Of a DNA stretch of 64,000 bases, positions 24,801 through 33,903 are shown one piece after another. Positions within the stretch are counted from its first letter, which is position 1; each line of letters starts with the position of its first letter. This stretch comes from Macrostomum hystrix (taxonomy: Eukaryota; Platyhelminthes; Macrostomidae). The stretch spans positions 1 through 64,000 of the forward strand of contig CATNEN010000010.1 in NCBI GenBank assembly GCA_950097015.1, read 5' to 3'. The position numbers and the translations under genes were made by a program. The notes under the pieces are model-generated. The model ran no database searches, had not been told where the DNA came from, and saw nothing but the letters and a program-made list of their open reading frames with translations.

Positions 24801-24994
24801 AGTAAATTCAAGTTTCTAAAATAATTATATTGAAAGTTAATTTTTTCTTGAATAGCAAACCATATTTGAAAAATTCTGCAACGTATTACAAACATTTTAA
24901 AAATATTTTTGATCGGCCTTCACTTCATTCGTAAGAATTTCCGATTCATGCAGTCATACTTACCTGGAACATCCAGGTTCAAGTCGTGTGTCAT
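18855..24994 (-). CDS. RPGR: RPGR orthologue (RCC1-type ciliary regulator), complete
   Basis: RPGR is a transition-zone protein of cilia; its RCC1 propeller binds PDE6D, RPGRIP1 and ARL3. Exons on the minus strand: 24994-24964, 24003-23572, 23355-23117 (a donor at 23102 is also in phase), 22408-22219, 21758-21225, 20872-20829, 20787-20593, 19846-19727, 19670-19494 and 19427-18855. All phases match, giving 844 residues against 815 for the human constitutive form. The N-terminus MTHDLNLDVP-DSGAVFAFGK mirrors the vertebrate start. Propeller blades follow (VFAFGQNDYGQLGLG, LFAWGSNAEGCLGQG, HLFTFGDALHGKLG) to about residue 350. The remainder is a disordered acidic, basic (KKKGSGKRRRPK) and Ala/Pro-rich tail. 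The protein ends in CQIL, a CaaX box, as does the human constitutive form. The minimal exon-1 donor is CCAG/GTAAGTAT. Confidence 0.93.
19868..20590 (-). repeat. 14-bp satellite in RPGR intron, starting at the donor
   Basis: About 51 copies of GATCTCCGATCCCT (plus strand) fill the 20592-19847 intron. On the gene strand the array begins within four bases of the GT donor: CAG/GTGAGATCAGGGATCGG. Confidence 0.97.
20928..21204 (-). repeat. 16-bp tandem repeat in RPGR intron
   Basis: About 17 copies of GTGGGTGTTGGGCTCA with GTGGTGGG variants lie in the 21224-20873 intron, starting about 20 bases past the GTAAGT donor. Confidence 0.95.
21780..22145 (-). repeat. Degenerate G-rich repeat in RPGR intron
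   Basis: Irregular units built from GGGTGCTGAGGGTAAGGGAG and GAGGTGGTGGGTGCC in the 22218-21759 intron. The plus strand is strongly purine/G-rich. Confidence 0.85.
22636..22910. mobile_element. Possible MITE in RPGR intron
   Basis: Near-palindromic ends GGGTTATTTCAAATGCCCG (22636-22654) and GGGTATTTGAAATAGCCCGT (22891-22910) face each other as imperfect inverted repeats, bounding about 275 bp of non-repetitive DNA without a frame. No target duplication is obvious, so this is only a candidate. Confidence 0.25.
23388..23490 (-). repeat. 18-bp tandem repeat in RPGR intron
   Basis: About six copies of an 18-bp unit (GAGCAGTCTCTGGTGTTT) lie just upstream of the 23355 acceptor. 18 is divisible by three, so a false open frame joins it to the real exon. 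Confidence 0.85.
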
Positions 24995-25732
24995 GGTGTC
25001 AGATTTTACATAGTAGTAAATAATTACTTAAGTTTTATTTAAAAAGCTTAAAATCAGCAACACAAGTTTTTTTGTAAATCTTTACACCAGTGTACAAACT
25101 ATGCAATATGTACATAAATGTTTTTATTATCGTTTGACTCAGTAATTATGGCAAAAGGTAAAATTTCAAAAAGTAACGATGAAAATATAGACCACGCCAT
25201 ATAAAACTGCGCTTAAAATTGTTATTTGTAGTCTAAAAAGTTTAGTGTACTTTTTAGCAATGCAATATTAAATTATCAGGACTTCCGCGTGCATTTTTAC
25301 GTCCAATTTGTTTGTTTGAAATAACGAACGACCTCATTTGAAGTCCGCAGTTTTCTTTTTCCACATATCAAACAAGCCGAGCAAAAAAACTTTTATCCAC
25401 TTAGTTCTGAAGCTCATTTCTGTTCTTGATATTCATACTTTTCTGTCTTTCTTTATATTAGTGCTCTAAATAACATAAAAAGTACCAGTAAAAAATTAAA
25501 ATGATGTAAGCCTTATGCCAGGCTTCATTTAAAAAACATAATGTGAAGCTTTTGGTTTATGACTGTAAAGCAAAAATTCCAGCAAATTAACACGTGGGAA
25601 TTTTACGGGCCTTTTTTACTATTTACTATCACTTTAGGATTGACTTGTAGAATACTCACATAAACACAATAAACACTCATGTCGACAAAAAATAAATCTA
25701 ATCATGCACTTCGTGTTATCTAGCAGTAATGA
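24995..25732. other. AT-rich spacer between MAP9-like A and RPGR
   Basis: AT-rich sequence upstream of the RPGR start and downstream of the MAP9-like A gene. It holds no open frame with family signal and no repeat array. The RPGR promoter should be here, but no TATA-type element stands out. Confidence 0.55.
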
Positions 25733-26850
25733 CTATTTTTTTCTGTTAGTAGAATTCGGTCGCCAAGCTCTCAGGCTCTTCTTGGCCATGCCATCTGGGT
25801 CTGCCGTTTCAGCTTGCTGTTGCTGCTTTTTGCTAGCCCATTCATGGAAAGCTCTACTGGAACTGGCACATTTCTCCTCTTGCAATCTCTGTTGGTCGCT
25901 GGAAACTTGCCGCGTCGCTGAGATTTGAGCTGACCGTCGCTCTTTCTCTGCTGCCTCTTTGCGCTCTAACCAAGCTGCCGCTGCGCTTGCCGCTGTCTCG
26001 CGTCTCTCTGCATCCGCCGCCTCCTTGGCGCGCGCTGCCTCCACACGGCGCTGCCGTTCTCCGCGCTGGCGCTCGGCCAGCTCGGCGTCCTTGCGCTGAC
26101 GCCACCCAGCGATGGCTGCCTCAGCGCTCGCAGACTTCTGCTGCCGTTGTTCCGGTTCCGCCTGCTGTTGCTTTTGCTTTGACGCCTTTTTGCCCTATCG
26201 TTTCGTCATTTTTGTTAGAGTTTAAAATAATATCTGAGATTCGCCATTCTTGAAATCTCTGTGAGACTCTGTTGTCATTGAGAATGGCAATTTGCTAATG
26301 ATAAAAATGGACTTTATTCCCCAGACAGCTTACCCCAGAGTCCAGCCTCTGCTTCCCCTGCAGCCAGCTGGCGTAGGCCGCCTGTCCTTCCTCCAACTTT
26401 CTCCGCTTCTCCTCCGCCGCGGCCGCCATGGCCGACGCCTCCGCAGCCGCCCTGGCTGACGCAGCGCCGACCAGACCGCCCGAGCGTCTCTTCGCGGCGA
26501 GCCACTGGTCGAACACCTCCTGCCTGACCAGGGCAGCGGAGCCCTCGAACCTTTGAACAATGCACTGCTTTTCATTCTCCGACGATGCACTGTTGTCATA
26601 GAAACCATCGATCTTCGGCTCGGATGGCTGCGGGTTGAGCATCAGTGCAGCGAATTCCCGCCAGAGCATGCAGGACTCATCCATAGAGTAGACTGGAGCA
26701 AGCATATTGCATAGTGCTGCTGTGGTTGCTATGGACGCGTTTGCGTTGCCATACATCGCTTTTCGCTTTCTTGCCTCGTCCTCGGAAGAATATGTTTCTG
26801 TATTCAACAATATTTTCTGGAATCTTCTTGCTTGCAATAGCGGCTCAAGC
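25733..26850 (-). CDS. MAP9-like microtubule-associated protein, paralogue A (5' end not fixed)
   Basis: Exons 26850-26334 and 26194-25733 (TAG) are joined phase 0 across a 139-bp intron. The 26850 exon opens with an acceptor (GTTTTAG) in phase 2, so a start exon must lie upstream; none was found with confidence. The first in-frame ATG inside is in KAMYGNAN. The protein carries the repeated aromatic motif of MAP9 and related coiled-coil proteins: EVFDQWLAAK, AYASWLQGK, AIAGWRQRK, AAAWLERK, AFHEWASKK, ending RAWRPNSTNRKK. The Trp-containing unit series, the coiled-coil Glu/Arg/Lys/Gln stretches and the C-terminal Trp-Pro resemble MAP9 (ASAP), which binds microtubules in spindles and axonemes. 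It shares its ending and intron position with the next gene. Confidence 0.72.
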
Positions 26851-27339
26851 CTAAAACATGTTCATTCTTTGCTTCTCAAATGTAGCCCTACGACGCGAGA
26901 CGTTGCTGTGGCAACTAATTCAAGCTGCGGGGTAGAGATCAAAGTTGGGAGAGAAAAGTGAACAGAGAAACACCAGCATGTACATCGATTGAAACTGCGG
27001 CTCTACTCTTTTCTACCCATACAAATTACAGTCGCATTTGGCCTACCACATGCTCTGTACAGTCTCCATGCACTCTGCTCTCTTCTGCTCTTGCTGCCTG
27101 GTCTAATGAGTTTCTATTGCATTCATGAGGGATTGGTAATTTGTGCCTGCATGGACAAAGTTTTACTTAAATGACTTTCACAGATGATGGAATACACTAA
27201 AAGGAAAACAGCAAAGCAGCTTGTATTTTCGATGTATTTTCGCCTGTATAAAACAGCAGTTTTGCAAAAAGCCTGCAAAATGATCACAGCTTTACAACAA
27301 AATCTAATAACATGCACGATTTTCTCACTCCTTAACTAT

Positions 27340-27750
27340 CCACAGCCACCTCACTCCCTAAAACTTCTACAGCAATCTTACTCCCACAGCCACTTCACTC
27401 CCTAAAACTTCTACAGCAATCTTACTCCCACAGCCACCTCACTCCCTAACCTTCTACAGCAATCTTACTCCCACAGCCACCTCACTCCTTAACCTTCCAC
27501 AGCCACCTCACTCCCTAACTTTCCACAGGCACCTCACTCCTTAACCTTCCACAGCCACCTCACTCCCTAACTTTCCACAGGCACCTCACTCCTTAACCTT
27601 CCACAGCCATCTCACTCCCTAACTTTCCACAGCCACCTCACTCCTTAACCGTCCACAGCCATCTCACTCCCTAACCTTCCACAGGCATCTCACTTCCTAA
27701 TCTTCTATAGCCATCTCACTCCCTAACCTCCTTCCACAGCCATCTCACTC
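27340..27750. repeat. 26-bp tandem repeat
   Basis: About 15 copies of a 26-bp unit (CCACCTCACTCCCTAACTTT plus CCACAG) in the spacer between the MAP9-like genes. Confidence 0.92.
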
Positions 27751-28419
27751 CCTGGCTCGCTAGTCAGTCTAAGAAAAAGAATTTGACAAAACTCTGTTAC
27801 GTTCCGTTAATAGACAATGTACGCGCCATGTTCTTAGACAGGTGGGTGCTGGCGGTATCCTGGTGTCAATTTTTATTAGAAAATATTTACCGTTTACTCG
27901 TATGGCAGGAACAGAAAAGTCACTACGAAAATGTAACATTTTACATGCAGAAATTCTCAGAGTGTCAGAAAATAAGCACTGTGGCCACAATTATGTGCTC
28001 AGTAACTCAGAAGACAGTTAAATATTCAGCATTGTGCTCTGGTAACACAGGGGAACACAGTGAGGCTAAATGAGTTTGAAGACACAACAACAAGATTATA
28101 GGTATTAATTTTTAGTAGGCCAGCATGTAACTAATAGAAATATACAGCTTTTTATAGTTTTGCAATAGATGAAATGTGAATTGTTGATGAATTGCCTGAT
28201 TGCCGTCCACAAAAATCATATTGGGTCTGACCTGGGTTTGCAATCAGACAGCAAATTTAGGGCCTGCCTTTTTAAAATAAACGATCAGAAGGGAGACAGA
28301 TAAAGGGTATAGTAAAATATAATATGGTTCAAATATTTCTGTATGCGTCAGTGTGAAAATGGCTGATGCATTTTGCCTGTCCATTCTACACAATCTAGTA
28401 ATGAACTGAAAGGCATAGC

Positions 28420-28808
28420 CCGACACTCACTCCCCGACACTTCATATCCACCACCTCACTCCCCGACTCTTCACAACCACCACCTCACTCCCCGACACTT
28501 CACAACCACCACCTCACTCCTCGACACTTCGCAACCACCACCTCACTCCCCGACACTTCACAACCACCACCTCACTCCACGACACTTCGCAACCACCACC
28601 TCACTCCCCGACACTTCACAACCACCACCTCACTCCCCGACACTTCACAACCACCACCTCACTCCTCGACACTTCGCAACCACCACCTCACTCCCCGACA
28701 CTTCACAACCACCACCTCACTCCCCGACACTTCACAACCACCACCTCACTCCTCGACACTTCTCACCCACCACCTCACTCCTCGACACTTCTCACCCACC
28801 ACCACACT
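28420..28808. repeat. 29-bp tandem repeat
   Basis: About 13 copies of a 29-bp unit (CACTCCCCGACACTTCACAA plus CCACCACCT). It resembles the 27340-27750 repeat in using CACCTCACTCC, so the two may share an origin. Confidence 0.92.
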
Positions 28809-28955
28809 CCCGAAGTTAACTGCAGAAGGATGCGATTTGAAATTTAGTCTTAATTTTCGAAATAAGTCAATATGAAACAATGCATGAGTACGAGCCTATT
28901 ATAAACAATTTTTTAGGGCAGGTCTGTAATAGCCAATAATAGGAAGGAAACTGAA

Positions 28956-31863
28956 TCATCGGATTCTCGAGGTCGAGTTGGGTCGCCAGGCTCGCCGTTG
29001 CGTCGACGAAGCCGACAGGCTCTGAGTCGCTTGGTTCGTCTCGACATCGTCCTTCTTCCGGCTCCACTCCAGGAAAGCCTCGCGGGCCTGACGCTGCTTC
29101 TCCTCCTCCTCCTTCAGCCGCTCCACCTCGCGATCTCGCGCCGTGTCAGAGGCCCGCTGCTTCTCCAGCTGCAGCTGCTTCTCCTTCTCCTTCTGCCATT
29201 TCTCCACCCTCGCCTGCGACTCCTCCTTCTTTCGCCTCTCCTGCTCGGCCTTCTCGCGGCGCTCCTTTCGCTTCTGTCGGCGCAGCTCCTCCTCCTTCTC
29301 CTTCTTGGTCTGCTCCTTCTGCTCGCGCCACCTGGCGAATGCGATGATTGAGACCTCCTTCTCCTTCTCCTTCTCCTTCTCTTCTTCCGGCGAGGTCTTC
29401 TTCGGATCCTTCTGCGTGAGGATTGCACGGGTTGAAGCGAATCAGCGCATGAAGACTGGTGAAAAAGCATAAAACCTCAATCTGGCCTAAACCCACCACC
29501 CCAATCTGGGACCAACCCACCTTCTTTTTGGTCTCCTGCTTCTGCTTAAGCCAGCTCTCGAACGCCGCCTTGCCCACGGACTTTTTCTCGGCTTCCTCGG
29601 CCTTCTTCTTCTCGACCTCCTGGCGCTGGCTAGCCTGCTCGGCCTTGCGCTGCTCTCGGGCCATGGCCATCTTTGCCGCGTACCAGTCGGCGAACACCGA
29701 CTGCCTGATGGTGTTGGAGTCCGTGAAGTTGATGGTGCTGGACTCCAGGTTAGCACTGGCCGTACCTGGAACCCGATCAATTAGGCAGATTCAAACTCGC
29801 TGTTCAAATGAGCTCAATACGCTCGTAATTATCAAGTGAGAGGCCCTCATCCTACCTGGCAGGAGGTGGCGTGGAGGCCGAGTTTCCACGCGGGCCTTAG
29901 CTGACGCTGTCCTAGGCCGCAGCACGCGTAGGTGCTTGTCTCGGGCCTGCTTCCGCTCCGCCTCGGCCCGCTCCCGCTCCGCCTGGCCGCTGATCACCTT
30001 GGCAACAGCCTCGGCCGGCGTCTGGGCGTCTTCCACCTGCGTGGGGTCGTCGGGGGAAAGTTTCGATAAGAAGGTTTAGCAACCAACTTAACTATCGCTT
30101 TTCGCCATCTAGGTGATACCCTGGGTAGATGTACCAAAAATAACTGGTAGACGTCCCCAAACCACCTGGTAGACGTCCCCAACCCACCTGGTAGACGTCC
30201 CCTAACCACCTGGTAGATGTCCCCTACCCACCTGGTAGACGTCTCCAACCCACCTGGTAGACGTCTCCTACCCACCTGGTAGATGTCCTTGTAGTCCTTG
30301 GCGTTCTTCTGCGTCTCCTTCTGCAGCTCCTCTTCGCGCTGCTTTTTTAGCGCCTCCCGCCGCTGCCGCTCCTTCTCCCGCGTGGCCGGCTCCTCCTCCA
30401 GTTCCTCGCAGAAGGAGCTTCGCCGACGCCAGGCCGCCTCCTCGGCCTCCGCCGAACGACGGGCTGCCTCGTCCTGACCGCGGCGGCTGCGCGGCTTCGG
30501 GACGGCCTCGGACGCGGGCGCCGGGCCGAACAGGTCGCGCAGAGTCGCCTCGGCCTCCTCACGCTCCTTGCGAGCCTCCGGGCGCTCCGGGCTCGGGCTC
30601 TGGCGTCGGGGTCGCGGCCTAGGACGCTCATCCTCGTCGCTAGAGCCTCCTCGCTCGCCGGAGCGCCGCCTCTGCCTCCCGGCCTTCTCCTTCTCCTTTT
30701 TTTCCTTCTGCTTGCGCTTCTCTTCCTCCTCCTTGGTGATTTCGTCTCGCCTCTTGCCTCGGCCGAAAATATCGAACTCGTCCGGCGAGTCGAGCGGGCC
30801 GCCTCGAGATCCGCTGGCAGCGCGTCGCTCCGACTCGGGCAGGTGCTGCCGATAGTCGCGACCGTCGTTCAGCGTTGGACGCTTGCCACCCTTCTGCTTG
30901 TCCTTGTCCTTGTCTTTGTCCTTGTCCTTTTCTTTGTACTTGTCCATAAACTTGTCCTTGCTCTTTTCTTTTTCCTAAAGCCACACAAGAAGGTGGAGCC
31001 ATTAAAAAGAAAAATTAATCACAACATATTTTCAGAGAATATTAAGCAAAGCAAAAGCAGAACCCAGCGATTCGCACCTTTTCTTTCTCCTTTCGGTCCC
31101 AGTCTTTTTCTGAGCCCCGGTCCCAGTCCCGGTCCTTGGCGCTGCCCGGCGAGCTGCGTCGCGTTTGCGGTTTCGGCGATGCCGACACCTCGCGCTTTGC
31201 TGCTGGCGGCGCCTTCCGAGCCGCCGGCTCCGGAGGCGCCGATTCTTCTGCGGCACGTCGCGAAGACGTCGGCGAACGGCTGTTCGACGTGCGACGCCTC
31301 GCCGAGTCCGAGCCACCGTCCGCCGCGGCTGACGGCTCGTCAAAGCTGGACAAGCGCGACCGCGCGGCCGGCGCTGGTGATGGCTCTGACGACTTGCCTG
31401 GCCGCTTAGTCTTCATCAGCGGCGACTTCGAACGGAACGAGGACGAGTCGCGACTTCGGCCGGAACCGATAGCCTCCTCGTCGATCTCTTCCTCGATGTC
31501 GGAGCCGCGGCTATGCAGCGACGCTTTTCGCTGCTGTGGCGGATGCCAAGCAAGGCCTGCCGCAGCCGCTGAGGGTCCACCCGCCTTTCGGGCTGCGTCT
31601 GAGTCAGCAGTCGCCCCTTGACGCGGACTTCGGCCGGTGCGCTGCTTCGGCAGCGGCTGGCCGCCGATGCCGCGTGGCCGTCTGGCCTCAGCTGACTCGT
31701 CATCGTCTGAGCGACCAAGGCCGCCATCTTCGTCCGAGTCTGACAGAAGGCCGCCAGCTCCGCCGCTGCGGCGTCGCGATCCAGGCGCTCGGGCGGCGGC
31801 AGCCGAGGATGAGAGGCTCAGCGCTGGCTCATTAGGCCGCGTGCTTTTCAAAAATCTGGACAT
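28956..31863 (-). CDS. MAP9: MAP9-like microtubule-associated protein, paralogue B (long form)
   Basis: Exons 31863-31078, 30974-30276, 30036-29856, 29765-29521 and 29411-28956 close in frame to 788 residues. The start is the ATG at 31863 (MSRFLKSTRPNEPALSL). Residues 1-260 are Ser/Arg-rich and disordered; 260-495 are highly charged (KEKDKDKDKDK run, then Arg/Glu); the C-terminal third is coiled coil with the MAP9 pattern: SNTIRQSVFADWYAAK, AFESWLKQK, IIAFARWREQK, AFLEWSRKK and the end RRAWRPNSTSRIR. Human MAP9 has the same order (disordered N-half, NIRAAVYQEWLEKK, further FxxWxxxK units, Trp-Pro near the end). It probably binds microtubules or axonemes. The symbol is by family resemblance. 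Confidence 0.8.
30128..30290 (-). repeat. 22-bp minisatellite that duplicates a 5' splice site
   Basis: Six to seven copies of a 22-bp unit in the MAP9-B intron 30275-30037. On the gene strand every copy contains GACGTCTACCAGGTGGG or GACATCTACCAGGTGGG. The real junction is GACATCTACCAG/GTGGGT, so about 12 exon bases and the donor are repeated. Confidence 0.93.
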
Positions 31864-33903
31864 TAGCTGATGCGAGAGCACTAATTTGCTGCAAATCAAT
31901 TGTTATTAACAATTTAGGAGAGTTCGTACGAACCAGGAATATAAAGAAAAATAAAGATTATTTTGCTTACTGTGACTTATCAATATAATAAAAAGTATTT
32001 AAGTAAGACTACGTTTCTCCCATTTTTTCTTTTGCACACTTCTCATAGACTCAAATTAGGGATATTAAAGTTTAAGCCTAGTACTATCTGTTTTAGCCAC
32101 TTTGAATTATATTATTTTTCTTGCTAAACAGAACTTGATCCAAGCAATATTTAAAGTTAAGAGCTTGGGTTGACGCAAAGTTTAAATAGTGCCAGCGTAT
32201 TAGGTTAAAACGTACTGCTCAGATTGTTATCAATGGGAACAGTCCTGGAAAATGAGCTAGCTATTCCGAACTCTTAGAACATTCATAAATAAAACATGAA
32301 GATTTTAACTGTTTAAAAACGATGAGCAATATACTAAATTTTTCCATTAAGTTATTTTCAATGACGATTATTTTTACAAATTTTCATTTTCATTGTGTTT
32401 CATTGTCCATTTTATTCATGGATCTGGTTTTATTAATAAGCGAAGAATTAAAAAAAGCGAGCTTTCTATATTTATATATATAGCTCGTTGTTTGAAATTA
32501 TTCATTTCTGTTCTTTTGCTTTATGTGCCTTTTTTAATAAAAGAAGGATAAAAACAAAAAATATTGAATTGCAAATAAAAGCTTATGCTTATATAAATTC
32601 GTATTTTTTATATTCGCTCTGCTTTAATTGGTTATAATATAGAATCTTAAATATTCTGGTAACCAGGAATTTCTCAAAATTTAGAACGGAAAAAATAATG
32701 TTGAAATTTATCGTGTATACAAAACTACGGTTTATAAAGTATACTAGGAAAATTTAGAATAATATTTTTGTTTTTTAAATTACATAAGGAATGGGCACTT
32801 AGCAGGAACTGTGCAATTTGAACAAATATTAATGTGCAGTATAGTTTTACTTTGATAGCTTACATCGTCTAAACAAATATTTTCTATTGCACTCGATAAA
32901 CTTTTTTTGAGAAATATCATGACTGTCCTAATAAGTTAATTTAATTTTATTTTATTAGCTTATGTATCAGTACTTATCTAATAAAGTTGTATTTTTTGGT
33001 ACACATGCAACATTTGACTTATGACGATTGTTCATATTTTTGACGTACTAGGCCTAACGAAAGAATTTTTTACGTCCGTTTATAGATAAAAATAGCTGCT
33101 TTGAGAGCATGAAGTTAGATATTTAAATATGGATTTAATTTTTATTCTTCAAAGCAATAATTTTTGTGACTATCATCATCTAAAACCATTTTCTTTCTTC
33201 AAGCAAAACTTTCTCCCCAATTGTTGCCTGTTTGCAATTTAGCAACAAAAAGTATTATTGTTGATTATTTTTCTTTTAACTTTCACTTTACTGATAAAAA
33301 GATATTTATTTAATATAGCTTTTTTTCAAAAGGATGGCAATGATATACCAATAAATGTTATATTATATATTATATCGCTTAGCGATTTTTTCGAAACTAC
33401 GTGCATGCTCTTTTGGAAATGAAATAACGCAAATTTATCAGCACTCATCTATTTAGCAGATGTCATCCCTCTAATTCAGAATTAGAAGAATACTGCAGAC
33501 GGGCAGGGAGAACAATTAAAAATAAATATTCGTAGTTTTCAAATGTTTGAAAAAAAAAATTATATTTATATATATTCTGATATAAGATTACTGTACACTT
33601 ACTTTGTTTCATGCTTACATTTCTTTCATCTGATAACCCATGCTTTTTAATTACTTTATTGATGCGGTTCGTGTCTTTTAATGCTTAAAGTAGTATTAAT
33701 TAATTTTTCTAATGAATTTCGTGAGGCTACTAGAAAGCTGCAGAAAAAAGTGAGACAGGAATGACAGTGAAATGGCATACGAGCTAAAATGTATAAAGTC
33801 ACGAAATAGGTTCTGAGTGCCCAGTGGTAACGCTGAGTTGGGTCGATACCAGGGACTAATTAAACTACTGGTAAAGGGTCCATCCGATCAAATTCTTTCA
33901 GCC
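31864..33903. other. AT-rich divergent promoter region
   Basis: About 2 kb of AT-rich, repeat-poor sequence separates the divergently transcribed MAP9-B (-) and EF-hand (+) genes. No open frame, RNA gene or tandem array stands out. Both promoters should lie here. Confidence 0.6.

Larger units (their letters stand above)
26851..28955. other. Spacer between the two MAP9-like genes
   Basis: AT-rich with two minisatellites. No supported coding exon, although the missing first exon of paralogue A should be in the lower part. A plus-strand frame at 27783-28073 has AT-rich codons and no recognisable family. Confidence 0.5.

Noticed and set aside
24956-24967. ATACTTACCTGG, identical to the 5' end of U1 snRNA
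   Set aside because: No U1 stem-loops or Sm site follow. On the minus strand it is a splice donor, and an ATG-started ten-codon exon precedes it in phase with RPGR exon 2, which explains the match better.
27783-28073. 96-codon plus frame starting MTKLCYVPLIDN
   Set aside because: AT-rich codons unlike real exons here, no splice context or family signal.
31042-31409. Plus-strand frames opposite MAP9-B
   Set aside because: Antisense shadows of a GC-rich, low-complexity exon; the minus frame carries the in-phase exon chain.
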